Positions 53,530 to 64,000 of a stretch of 64,000 nt of DNA are shown one piece after another. Both the position numbers and the translations under genes were made by a program. The DNA is from Amphirosellinia nigrospora (lineage: Eukaryota > Ascomycota > Sordariomycetes > Xylariales > Xylariaceae): positions 1-64,000 of the forward strand of contig SCHM01000002.1 in the NCBI GenBank assembly GCA_004123355.1, read 5' to 3'. Under the pieces are notes generated by a model, which saw only the letters and a list, made by a program, of their open reading frames with translations, ran no database searches and had not been told where the DNA came from. Within the stretch, counting starts at the first letter, position 1. Every line of letters begins with the position of its first letter.

Positions 53530-54919
53530 TTACCACTGGCGATGGGCACCCCGGCGAAACCGGTGACGGCTCATGCCAAGAGTGTTGCTCATTCCGACAG
53601 TGCAGGTTGTTCCTTGCGCCAGCTTCTGCGGGACACTCCACTGGCCGGAGGCACATCGCTGGAAAGATGAGCCACCAATGCAGTTCCAAGCGCCTTCGTT
53701 GGTGCATGCTCCCGTTTGTGCTCCAGCGGCACCACCGCTAGGGGCTGGCTGCGAGACCACAGTGGTCGAGGTAGCAGCGGGTACCGAAGATGCGGGTGCA
53801 GAAGTCACAGAGGGAGAAGACACCGCTGCCGAAGATGTTGCGGCGACCGATGACGACGCGGCGGCCGATGACGACGCGGCGACTGATGACGAGGTTGCCG
53901 TGACGAGGGTTGTTGGGACAGCGGCACCACCGGTGGTCAAAAAGACTCCGCCTGTTGGCGTACTAGAAGGGATGGTCAGTTCAGACGTTGTGACGGGAAT
54001 GACACTTAGGAAATCGGAGGTGGTTGTGCTCGTAACAAGTTTCTGTGTAGACGTGGGGGTCACAGAAGGGGAAGTAACATACGCTGCAGCCGAAGAGGAG
54101 GCGGTCGAGACTCCAGCAGGAGCAGACGAAGAGCCTGGAGCAGACGAGGAGGCTGGCGCAGACGAGGAGCCTGAACCCGAGCCAGAGTCCGAACCTGAAC
54201 CAGAACCGTTTGTAGGAGCTTTCTCTCCTGTCGCGCAAATCGTGGCAGGGCCGAGGCTGGCACCTGGCTACCTCGACGTCCGGGCCGGGGTCGGGAAATT
54301 CGGTGTCGACACCTTCAGCGGTACAGTATTTACCACCGAGGTTGGCCTGGAAGACCTGTGGACGATCGGCGAAGGCGACGCTGGCACGCTTCGCGTTAGG
54401 GTCGATAGCGCGCTTTCCACCACCCGCCTTGATGTTCACAACGGCACATGACATGTAATATTCACGGTTACCCGTCTTGTTGACCCAGGTCCAGGCGAAG
54501 ACGACATCATTGCCTTCTGGGGCATCCGAGGGAATGGTGAAATCGAACTTCTGGCCGCTCGAGGTTGGGCAACCACCGTGGAAGGACTTGATGACCGTGA
54601 AAGTAGTTCCCTTGTCGTAAGAAAGAGACAACTGGCACGATCCGCCGTTGTGAGGTGCACCACCCTCAACGGTCATGGTTGTCTGCTGACCAGGAGAGTA
54701 GGTCACGACAGGAGTCCCATCGGGAGTGCCCAGAAGTTTGAGGTTATTCTTGCACGGATACTGGGCGGCGGTGATCGGAGACGTGATGGAGTAGTCCTTG
54801 TTTGCCTCCTGTGTGTTGGGGTTGCCCTTGTAGCTCAGAGGAGCTGGGTCATTCATGTTCATGTGGGCCATGGCTGAACCAGCAGCCAAGATGGCCATGA
54901 ACCCTGTTTTGAACAGCAT
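53530..54919 (-). CDS. AA11 lytic polysaccharide monooxygenase (chitin-active type) with Ser-rich linker and X278-like C-terminus
   Basis: Secreted copper enzyme family that cleaves chitin oxidatively. The ATG at 54,919 gives an 18-residue signal peptide (MLFKTGFMAILAAGSAMA) with cleavage exposing His19, the first copper ligand of the histidine brace. The second is His90 in PHNGGSCQLSLSYD, and the axial Tyr155 lies in GNREYYMSC. The catalytic domain ends near CTAEGVDTEFPDPGPDVE. A Gly/Ser/Ala/Thr-rich linker follows, with Gly-Ser repeats and long Ser/Ala runs. The C-terminal module has CTNEGAWNCIGGSSFQRCAS and TTCTVG, like the X278 module known from AA11 and GH18 proteins and thought to bind chitin. 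The frame changes at about 54,251-54,266. Two one-base losses in C runs explain this best; a 50-bp intron is the alternative. An upstream in-frame ATG at 54,997 would hide the signal peptide and is rejected. A possible role is remodelling its own chitin or attacking arthropod or fungal chitin. Confidence 0.85.
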
Positions 54920-57900
54920 GGTGAGTGTGTCTAAGTCTAATTGGTGTGTTGTTGGTGAAGAAAAAAAATGCCGACTAGCAGCAGCCTGGCTTCTCAAAAG
55001 GTCTCGGTGTGTTGTAGTTGGCGAATGAAGGAGGAATGATCAGAGCAAGATGGCACCGTAAATCAGGCCCAACTTATAATCGATCAAGAGTTGCCTGCGA
55101 CACTCAAAGGAATGGCGAGTGTACAAAGACGGTGGTGCGAATCGCTTGTTGAGGAACCTTTTATGGCACGAAATTGTGATGGACGGTTGGGACTGGAACA
55201 ATGCAGGCTGTTCTCAAGTCAAGATTCCACAAAACGGCTGTAACAATTCACAAGTGACCGAGTGAAAGGGAATGGATACCACCAGGGAAAATGCCGCGTA
55301 AACGCGTAAGTGAAGAATAGAAAAAAGAAGGCGGGAGAGTTGTAGAATGCGGTATTGCCCAGGCAATAGAGGTGAGGGATGGGAATGTAGAAAAGAGGTG
55401 GTGGGCGGTTGCGTTTGTCTATATATGCGGGAATGGATGGAGAGGGAGGGCGGCCGAGGCGTGATGGGCGCCGGAGCGGGAGACCCTCTGAGACCCGCTA
55501 CAGGTACAACAAAGAAACGGAAAGCGCGTATCTTGCCTAAGTTGGTAGGTGGGCAGGTACAGTAGGTACATCTGCACATATGTACCTACCTACCGCTCTC
55601 ACCTGCCCACCTGCCCACCTCCAACCACTTACACAACGATAGGGGTCGGCTTATTCACAAACCAATTGCCATCACTTGCCACGCATTCAAGTTTCACCAC
55701 GACGAACGGATATCTTTCTCATTGTTTAGAAGAAGCAACTGGCAAGAAAGACAGCACAAAGGACTCCACGAACCGACATACTTGTCTGCCTTAGGTTGGG
55801 AGAAACATTGGGTTGATCGGGTCGATTGGACTGCTCGAGTCGAACCATGAGACACTCGAGCAGGAACAGATCAACCTATGTAAAAAGACTATCCACACTT
55901 AATGCTAGTAATATGGAAAGTCATAATAAGAAACATTGGGTAGGGTAAAGGACAGGGTTAGCGGAAGTATCTCGGTGCAGGAGAAGCCAAGCGACAACTC
56001 TACAACCGCCGTGGAGCCGCCCTCACCCCTGAGTCTGCGTTTCTGTAGTGTAGGTCCCGGCATGTGGTCGTGATAGTATGTATGTATGCGTATAAGCTGA
56101 AAGGCCTCCTGGGTCCTGTCCTGGTACTAAGTAACTCTCTACAGCCAAGACTTTCCTAGCGCATGAATGTTCAGGCAGATCATCGAGGCTTAGGATGAAC
56201 GATTGACTAGGCGCATAGCAGTCAGTGGCCGAGAACTGTCGGTTTACTAAACACTAGGTACAGAATCCTAACCTCCGTTCACGGTAGTAAAGCGATGCGC
56301 GAGACGATCATCGTCTACTATCTGCGGGAAGTAGGTATACCGAGCAATGTCTCTCGGTTCTAAGGTAGACCAGCTTAGAGGGGTCTGCACTTGTCGTTTG
56401 AAGCCGTGGAATGGAATGCCACTGAAAACGCCACCACAAAACGAGGGTGGGGACTGGAATCAGTGGCAGTCGTACCTGCATTGGTGAAACCGCGGTGGGC
56501 CAGTGATTGGCTGTAACCTTGCGCCTCTCGATGATCGACCGGGAAACAGGGTCACCGCAAAGGAGAGCGCCAATACACTGGTCAGTGGCTTCCGATCGTC
56601 TAGTGCAGCACAACACACTGGCGGCACAGCTGGCGCGCATGCATTTGCCGGAGCCCGCCTAAGGACACACATTCGTCCTACACTAGGCAATATAAGATGG
56701 GGTAACTGAAGAACGACCGCTGCCCGGGAGGGGCCGACGACGAAACCAATTCACCGGGGCCAATAAAAATCTCGATAGCGCGCTCTTGAAATGTATTTCT
56801 CATCTTGACGATGCGTATGCGTCACCGAGGCAGAATCGAGGATCTTAAGCCCGTAAGGTACCTACCTACTACTAAGGTATAATAAACCCCAACCCTTAGT
56901 TTTGGCTAATTGAATAGACTCTGCTACTTCTCTACTAATAATAGAACGGGCTGGGCTATAAACCGCCGTAGAATAGAAAACCATGCTGCAGCATTGATCA
57001 ACTGATGATAGAATGCTTCTAGATCATTTCCTTTTAACAATGCAATATCAGGTCTTTGCTTCTTCGGTGACCCCGCGTGAGAAAACACCGCAAATAAGTC
57101 CGAGTTTTCGTAGCATACGAACAAGTTCCAAGACCAGTCCTACAGACTCAATCAGGCACCTAAAACCCTATTGGAATCTTTTCTTTCTTTTTTCAGAAGG
57201 CGAGGAGAGGGTGTCAACTCCAAATACTATTGGATCAACCATGTACAGCATTAGTCGGCCAGTGCTTTGTGATTGGCCCCTTCAACCGCTGATGTTTCAA
57301 ACACTCCCTTCTTCGACTGATGATAGGCTAGCATAGTCTTGGCTACAAGGGCGGGGCATCGGGGCCTCGTTTCAAGTTGTTGCTAGACTGCTGGTGGAGA
57401 TAATATGCACGCTAGAGTATAGGGTAGCTTACCTAAGGTCATCCTCAGGCAGGAGCTCAGGGGGCTGGTTAGCGAGTACTATTTCGCCATGGACACTACA
57501 CATAGACCATCAACGTTTCAAAGCTCGTTGCATCGGTTGGGGTTTCTTCTTTCACTTATTCAGGCACCTATCGAGGACAACAACTTTGCCTTCCACCCAA
57601 ACTCAAAGGCACAACCTTTGTTATATCTTGACGGACTATTGTTACCCTTCTCTCCGTTGAGTGGTCTGTCTGTTGCATGCCGAAATACCGGCCGCAACAA
57701 CACGCTTGACAATGCATGAGGGTCAGGTCTGCGCCTCCTCCCCTACTTTCATACACAACACTAAACCACGGGCGACAGTGGGTGCAGCGGTCTGGACTAT
57801 TAAATCGTAAGGCAGATGTTCCAATAGATAAATTGAATGGATATATTCTTGTGAGAAGTGGCCTGTAGAAGAGCCCACGGAACAGCCTCACCATTGACCT

Positions 57901-58863
57901 ATCCTCGCCAGCTCTTATTCATATCAAACTACACCGGTGCTTCAGATTGCGGTGACTGTTCGATAGCGTTTTTAGTTAAATCCCTTCCGGCTTTGTTGGT
58001 ATATCTGCCCGAACCCAAGTCACAGGGGTTTTAACATCAAATTGAATATGTCCGATAGCGCCTCGAATCAATCGCACAACGCTTGTTTATGTGTTGATGG
58101 TTAAGACTTCGGCTAACGTAGGTGGTATATGCGGTTCTAGCACCCACGACACGTAGTGGCATACATATCAGCGACGAACGGGCCTTCATTGTCTTGCGCT
58201 CTCGATCTTTAGATCTAAGATACAAGTGTCCATCTCCGTCGGCAGAGTCAATCCCATTGTTCCTTGCATTGCTTCCCAAGGCCTTTCTCTTCTTGTGTCT
58301 CAAGTAAAGTTCAGGCCAATGGATTTGTAGTTCCCCATGCCAGGGGCAAAGGAGACCATTTGGACCAGAGCTAGACATTTCCTTTTTTTTCGCTCGTCTC
58401 CTTTGCAACCCCTCCCTGGAAGCTGAACACTGCTTCTTCACGTCAGCCTTCGCCCTCCTGGACTACTCCAATTTACCACTTCTTCCTGGCCAGTGTCTTA
58501 CGTCAGTATCGAGTGGCAAGAAGCATCAGAACAGGGTGATATCCTACGAGCCAAGATTAGAACGGCAACATAAGATACCTATAACCTGTAGGTTTGTTCA
58601 AGATCCAGCAGGCTTTTGCAGAAGCGGATCTCCAACCAGGGCGCCCTACCGACAAAGGATGCCATGGACTACTTCGACCTAGATCGTGGACAGCCGAGCA
58701 CTCACGTATGCATAACCGACCAGCTGCTATGATCACAGCTTCAACAGCATGGCGCCAAATCAGGTGAGAGGAATGCCGTTATGGTAATTCTGGGTTCAGT
58801 GGGAAATGTGGGCGCTCAGAACGCGACGCTGGTATCCTTTGCTGGCAACCGAAGTGACAGCAT
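54920..58863. other. Long non-coding region between the AA11 gene and PBP1
   Basis: Normal base composition. Several frames of 60-130 codons exist on both strands (for example 58,037-58,441 minus, 57,568-57,894 minus, 56,308-56,640 minus). None shows a recognisable domain, consistent codon use or splice signals extending it. The AA11 promoter should occupy the left part; a TTATAAG word on the minus strand near 55,073-55,080 is a weak TATA candidate. The right end probably holds the PBP1 3' untranslated region. I see no RNA gene. Confidence 0.45.
55544..55621. repeat. Inverted repeat built on GTAGGT / CCACCTGCCC words
   Basis: GGTAGGTGGGCAGGTACAG is followed by GTAGGTACATCTGCACATAT and then TACCTACC and CACCTGCCCACC, so most of the left half pairs with the right half. 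TACCTACC-type clusters are frequent in intergenic DNA of many Sordariomycetes; no function is known to me. Confidence 0.7.
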
Positions 58864-61800
58864 TCACTTAGCTTCGTCAGGACCTTCGGATGTTCGACCC
58901 TGGGGGCCGGTAGGAGCTGTATGGGTATTCGGGCCATGGTGCTGATTGTGGTTCTGATAATTTTTGTTGTAATTACTGCTTCCATTGCGGTGAGGTGGTC
59001 CCGCGTATTGGTGCATCTGCTGAGGGCTGCTGCCATACTGCTGCGAGCCGGCACCGTTATAAGATGGGCGCATATTATTTACTTGTGTTTTGCGTTAGCT
59101 TCCGGTTCTTGCGCAATTCGTATGACGTGGGTTTTTTGGTAGACATACTTTGACCTTGTTGCGGCGCATAAGGCTGCTGATATTGCATACTCGGACTTTG
59201 CGCGTACAAGACTTGCCCTTGCGACGAGCCTCCTGGTACCATCATCGGTGCTGACGGCGACCGGGCTGGGATATCCGTTGGCGGCCCCAGGCATGGGCTG
59301 GGGAGTAGCGCCTGGGGTATAAAGGGTTGACCGCTAGCATACATGTGCATCTGGGGAGGCCCGTTAACCATGCCAGGTGCCATGAAATGAGGCTGCATCA
59401 TCATCGGGGCCCCCATAGCTCCGGATTGTTGAGGCATAAACTGGGCATTATTCGACAAACTTCTATTGAAGTTATTCATCTGAGGTGCCCCTGGTCCCAT
59501 AAACGAGGGCATCATGTGTTGACCATAAGGCATTTGGGGGTGGAGTGCATAGTAGCTGCGTATGGCATTGGAACTTGATGACCCATCCTAGGAGAAGAGA
59601 ATGATTGTTGTGAATTAGAGTGCATCATCCTATGGTCATCAGCGCCATTGAAAGGAGCTTGAGGGACCGGAGAATGTTGAACTCCATGCATCTGAACAGG
59701 AGGCACATGAGGCGAATGTCGCGGTCCAACATTATGACCACCATGTTGCATGTGTAAAGGTAGTTGATGTTGATGCGCCATGTGCTGGGGAAGAATATGA
59801 GGTGGATTGGGTGTCGGTTGAGTAGCGAAGGGCTGGCGCTCAAAAATTCGTTATAGGTTAGATGTATCGTAGAGTCGGGTTTCTCATCATCTGTAGGTGA
59901 ACGCCAGGTGGGTGGCGTGTCATAAGAAGGTCTCAAGTTCCCATTCTCACCCCGTTCTTTGTCTCCGGAGGCTGAATCGTTTTCGCAAAAGCCAAGATGT
60001 TGCATTTTTGGGGATCCGGCTTTCTACCCTTCTTGCCAATCACAATGGGTACGGTGACATGAGTGGAGGCACTTGTGGGAGGGCCATTAGCATTATTGAT
60101 AGCAGATCGAGGACTTGAGCCCGCACTGGGGTGTCCGTTCGGGCTAAAGCTCGGTGCGAACGCATTTGGTCGAAACTCGTGGCTGTTGGGGTTCAACTTA
60201 GCAGCGCCCAAATGACCGGTTGGACCCATGCGGTGCGTAAAGGGAGGATTGATGGCATTAGCTGGCCCAGTCGGAGGCATTCGCATCTCCTGGACTGCGA
60301 CTTCTGTGATTCTCTTATACGGTGGCCAAGACCACCTTGTCTGCCAGCCTGAGCCATGTGCTGTGCGCCTGAGCGATTGTTCGAATATGATTGGTAGTTA
60401 GGAGGTGCACGCCCCCCTTGGTTGCGCATGGGCGCGGACGGTCCGGTTGTCGATGTAGTGTTTGCATTACGAGATGTTCTGCTTTCGACAGGTGCCGTGG
60501 GGTAGCGTTTGCTTGAGATTCTGCCGAAGTCCCAGTAGGCTCCTTTTTCTCTTTCTCCTTCGCCTCTTCAGCTTTGCGCTTAGCCACTTCAATCGCATCT
60601 CGATTGGCCTTCTCCTGGATCTCACGTTGCTTCGCAGGGTCTTTGGCAATGATACCAATCAAGTCGAGCGGAACAGGGGTCGGCAGCTTAAAATTATCAG
60701 CGAATCTCTTCAGCTCGATCAGCTTAACCTCCTTATCCGCTTTAGCTTTAGTATGTCGCGCCTTATCGACCGTCATACGTTGTTGTTGGGCGAAACTCTT
60801 AAACTCCTTGAGCACATCACGTTCAACTGTCGAGGTTGCATTCGGAATAGCGTTGTGTGCGTCCTTCGCCCGGGGAGATATGGTTCGACTAGTTGCAGCG
60901 GATGGCTTCAATGGCGTAGATACCTGGTTCGTTGGCTTCACTTCCGCAGATCTTTGCAGGCCCTCGGCCTTTGCATCTGATCTGGGCTCAGGGGTTTGTG
61001 TAGACAGGGGTATTGGTGTGGTCTCAGCTACTGGTGTCGCTTGGGTCTTGCTTTCGTCTTGTTTGGGTGTTGCTTGGGGCTTTTGAGTGCGCAGTTGTGA
61101 TGATATTATGGCAGGGTCAATAGGAGCACCTTTTACAGTTGAAGCGGCTGCAGGCGCTCGTCTGGCCGGAGGCGTGTACTTGGTCTCGCGATTACTATTT
61201 CCGAGAGCAGGGAAATCCTGCCTCTTCACACCACTATACCTGTAATAGGGTCAGCTAGTAATTCACAACCTCGTTCAAAATCAGAGCTTACTTTTCCTCC
61301 TCGTCCTCCCTGCGTCATCGCCGCCGGCAAAATTCATCTGCCGCTCTTCAGCGTGGTGAGCGGTAGTCGTGGCGCTATTCTCGATCTCTTTAGCTGCCTT
61401 ATCTGCTTTGGCCAGTCTCTCCTTATACTGAGGGTGGCTTTTATCGATAGCAGTTGTGTAAATATTCTCGTCATAAGTTGTCTTAATCCCAAACTGACGT
61501 TCGTTCACAGCAAACTGATCCCATGATCGACCACCTGTTGATTTCTCTAGTGTCATGTCGATCCCTTCGGAGCCGCTAGGAGCCACCCAGGGTTGAAGAA
61601 CCCGTTCACGATTGGGACGGGATGATGAGATAGCCGTGTCTGTACGGAAGTTGGAGGGGGTGCCTGTAGGCGTCGTGTTAATACGTAACTACTGCGGCAT
61701 GCCACATTCAACTAACCATTGGGCTTGTTGTTGCCTTGCCACTGTTGCCGCCGGTCGACCGGCTGTCCGGCGTATCTCTCTTCTGAAAAGACATCCTGGG

Positions 61801-61946
61801 TAATTCCTTGCTAGTGTTTCCGTTCACGGTATTATGAGAGTTCTTCTTATGCTGTACCATTCTCAGGCGACAGATAGAAGCGCTCAAGAAGATCAGGCGG
61901 CCTTCGAGCTCGATACCAGCCTTTAGATATCTCCAACCCTTTCACC
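58864..61946 (-). CDS. PBP1: Pbp1/ataxin-2 homologue (LsmAD domain, PAM2 motif), N-terminus unresolved
   Basis: Cytoplasmic RNA-associated protein of the ataxin-2 family, which binds poly(A)-binding protein and acts in mRNA stability, translation and stress granules. The LsmAD domain is clear at about 61,340-61,540 (SWDQFAVNERQFGIKTTYDE and IYTTAIDKSHPQYKERL). Next come YSGVKRQDFPAL, KYTPPARRAP and DPAIISSQL, a charged helical stretch (ERDVLKEFKSFAQQQ to KQREIQEKA), a PAM2 motif LNPNSHEFRP at 60,167-60,196, and a Pro/Gln/Met-rich disordered tail ending EGPDEAK before a TGA at 58,864. Introns: 61,664-61,716 (53 bp), 61,240-61,291 (52 bp), 59,082-59,148 (67 bp, branch GCTAACG). About ten one-base losses at short base runs split the frame (near 59,256; 59,263; 59,311; 59,536; 59,842; 59,950; 60,292; 60,499; 61,308; 61,734), each restoring family sequence if counted. 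The Lsm fold should lie upstream. Only RLRMVQHKK-like sequence (about 61,860-61,890) and HDKLAY (62,198-62,215) hint at it, probably across an intron with donor GTAAGT near 62,183. Confidence 0.85.
60167..60196 (-). other. PAM2 motif in PBP1
   Basis: LNPNSHEFRP fits the PAM2 consensus (LNxxAxEFxP, with Ser at the Ala position), the peptide that binds the MLLE domain of poly(A)-binding protein. It supports the ataxin-2 assignment independently of the LsmAD domain. Confidence 0.75.
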
Positions 61947-62220
61947 CTATTTAGGACAATAGGTGAGTTATAATTCGTTTCAAATGCAGTAATTCAGGCT
62001 ACCCATGTGCAATTAAGGTGTCGATTTACGGCGGGCTCAATGCAGACTTGCGAAGGGAGGACGATAGAAGGGCTATTCAAGATGCTGGAGCCACGCAGCA
62101 AAAGCGAAGCAAGTCCGCGAATTGAATATCTTTGAAAGGCAAAGCAACGCAGGCTTGGTAGTCAAATAGCCGAGCCGACTTACTTCGCAAAAGAATTAGA
62201 ATATGCTAGCTTGTCATGCG
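61947..62220 (-). other. Possible intron and first Lsm residues of PBP1
   Basis: A GTAAGT donor word lies near 62,183 and a CTAAATAG acceptor at 61,947-61,954, giving a candidate intron of about 235 bp. Just upstream of the donor the minus strand reads HDKLAY, the usual start of the Lsm fold in ataxin-2 proteins, but no start codon is connected to it in frame. Frame slips like those in the rest of the gene would explain this. Confidence 0.35.
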
Positions 62221-64000
62221 AAAACAAGCTGCGTCAAGTAAAGACGAATCGGGAGCTGATGGCGTCGCCGATATGGGGAATAGTCGGCGGGTGAGGAGGT
62301 GGCCACTCTACTTGCTGTTGGAGTTCTCGAGAGCTGTGTCTGGGGTGGGCAAAGGAGGGCGACGGTCAGCGCACAGAATTGGAAAGACGGTGAGTGCAGA
62401 AGATTGCAACGAGTGATTGAATGAGCGGTAGAAAAAAAATAGCTTCGCTGGGACGAGATGAGGGAGGTGGTCAAGGGGCACAAAGGCCGTAAATACAAGA
62501 GCGTGGCCTTGGGGGGGAGGAAGTGTGCTTTGTTGTTGACAAGGCCAACTCCAACAGAAGTTGCAGCAGACTGGAAGTTGCCAGCAAAAAAGGTTGGTCC
62601 AAGTCGCTTTCTGCTCTTGGTGGCACTCCTGCTCCAGCTACTGCGCACACGGACACGGACACATCCTGACCTGACACTCTTGCGAAGGGGAGAAAAAGGA
62701 CAGGGCGGTGCGGGCCAGCTGTTGGCTATGGGTACGATACCCTGCTACATTACCTAAAATACATGGGCGATGGCAAGGTATGGGGGAAGAAAGGAAACCA
62801 TGTCTCACCTCGGAGGGCTGGCTGTGCAAGACCCAAGACCTACCCAAGACCCTGATACTGTGCTGGGCGCCGCTGCTGCTGCTGCTGCTTGCTGTTCCGT
62901 CAATTCTCACCCACTGACGTGCCCCCGCGTGATGATGTACGGTAGTGTAGGGCCTCGCGAGGGACAACGATGCGTCGAGGGTCCGAAAGGCGCTGCGATG
63001 GTGGATGATCCGTTTCGCGGGAAAGGAGGAGCGTTGAGGACGTGGAACGTCTGGAAAAAAAGACTGGGGTTGGCGAGATGGATGGATGGACTATGCTATG
63101 GGCGTCCTGGGAGTTGACGAAGCTTCAGGGACCCGTGTGGAGTTAGTGGTGGTCTTTGGGGGTGCCAGCCAGCATCTGCCCACCATGGCTGCACGCGCTA
63201 GGCCTTATTAGGAATAGGTAGTATCGACTAACTCTCTGGTCCGTGTTTGCTTTTCTAAACACCGTGAGGTTCCGCCCGTTAGTTCACGATTTAGCGAGTG
63301 GGCTGGTCGTTGCTGTTGCTAGGTAGAACCCAGAAGGTGCCACCGACAGATAGGTACGCAGTATAACTGGCTGGCCAACAGCAGAAGGGAGGCACAGTGC
63401 GCCATTAGAAACCCTACTCTCCCTATCTAACCTGGTAAGCACGGCACCAAGGCGATAACATCGTTTGTTGTTTATATTCTAGGGTGAGGCTTACCATAAG
63501 GGCGATTTCCTTTCCGTCGAATAAATTAAATTACTCCTTAATGGTTAAGCTTCTATGTTCGAATTCTAGACAAGAGGTAGATAGGTACTGTGATATGAAA
63601 TTCAAGGAATCGTGGTACAGCGCCTCATAATATTTCACGATATCTCGAAACACCAAGGGTTTAAAGGTAGGCAACTCTGTGTATGATGAAAAGGCTACCT
63701 ACCTACCTATGTAGAGAAATATAATCAACACTGTAGATACCTAACTTTGTAGTTTTAGAAGATGTAACGAAGGCACATCCGCCCCCTCCTCCCTCGAAAT
63801 GACGCCAGACATTTATTCATAAGTACCTACCTAGCTAGGTATCTACCTACCTAGGTAGGTCAAACACATGTAGTTCATAGATAGATGTGTTGACAGAACA
63901 GGCCGTTTTGAGAAACTATAAGTAAATAAACGCTTCCAATTCACAATATAATTTAGCTCATTATTTCCACCAAACTAGAGTTGCCCCAGCTTGTGTGCAA
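62221..64000. other. PBP1 5' region and distal intergenic DNA
   Basis: The first 500 bp are pyrimidine-rich on the minus strand, as expected of a fungal promoter or leader. Frames at 62,214-62,648 (minus), 62,458-62,757 (plus), 62,638-62,967 (minus) and 62,770-63,117 (plus) show no domain and overlap one another, so I do not call genes. Beyond 63,100 I see only a TACCTACC cluster and no gene. Confidence 0.4.
63823..63860. repeat. Palindromic TACCTACC/GGTAGGT cluster
   Basis: TACCTACCTAGCTAGGTA is followed by CTACCTACCTAGGTAGGT; each half is close to self-complementary. A smaller copy (CTACCTACCTACCTATGTAG) lies at about 63,700. Same word family as the 55,544-55,621 repeat. Confidence 0.75.

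Noticed and set aside
53573-54451. 292-codon plus-strand frame rich in Glu, Asp and Ala
   Set aside because: It is the antisense shadow of the Ser/Ala/Thr-rich linker of the AA11 gene on the minus strand.
54917-54997. Upstream start for the AA11 gene
   Set aside because: Starting there would bury the signal peptide and the N-terminal histidine that must be exposed to bind copper.
58037-58441. 134-codon minus-strand frame downstream of PBP1
   Set aside because: Basic, low-complexity sequence without domain, splice signals or conservation I can recognise; it may be untranslated region.
60462-61086. Two plus-strand frames of 170-172 codons
   Set aside because: Antisense to the PBP1 coding region and in conflict with its clear family features.
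62214-63117. Several overlapping frames of 66-144 codons on both strands
   Set aside because: They overlap each other, have no recognisable domains, and lie in the expected promoter and leader region of PBP1.

Overview
The window looks like nuclear DNA of a filamentous ascomycete (Pezizomycotina, most likely Sordariomycetes). Three things point there: long blocks drained of C and G, as left by RIP (repeat-induced point mutation); 50-160 bp introns with GTAAGT/GTATGT donors and CTAAC/CTGAC branch sites; and fungal proteins (AA11 chitin monooxygenase, ataxin-2/Pbp1, fungal secreted haem peroxidase). The species cannot be fixed from the sequence alone.

Positions 1 to about 52,480 are an extremely AT-rich repeat block with no intact gene except in one GC-normal island at about 26,840-28,615. 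The main structure is a very large inverted repeat. Positions 1-7,465 plus 21,882-26,838 (about 12.4 kb) reappear in reverse complement at 28,615-42,665. The right arm is longer only because of an extra insertion of about 1.6 kb at about 38,728-40,316. The arms differ mainly by C-to-T and G-to-A changes, so most mutation came after the duplication. The match is still running at base 1, so the left copy continues outside the window. A related terminal motif closes the left arm (26,780-26,838), opens the right arm (28,615-28,675, inverted) and occurs again at the edge of the AT block (52,475-52,519). The simplest reading is two opposed copies of one huge element (about 22-24 kb) with inverted ends, one at 28.6-52.5 kb and one entering from the left. 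The left copy was later split by a Ty3/Gypsy element (7,466-21,876, target duplication CTATA). That element was in turn split by a Ty1/Copia element (7,971-15,334, target duplication AGTTT).

The 1.78 kb island between the two inverted ends holds a secreted haem-peroxidase gene with three introns. It keeps normal coding composition, but its 3' end is cut off at the repeat boundary.

From 52.5 kb onward composition is ordinary. The right part holds an AA11 copper monooxygenase with a C-terminal X278-like module (minus strand, 53,530-54,919) and a Pbp1/ataxin-2 homologue with LsmAD domain and PAM2 motif (minus strand, from about 61,946 down to 58,864). The remaining sequence is non-coding as far as I can see, with small tandem and palindromic repeats.

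All three recognised genes show the same defect: repeated one-base losses at short runs of identical bases, mostly G or C. Family-like reading frames resume immediately afterwards. This suggests homopolymer undercalling in the assembly rather than decay of three unrelated genes.
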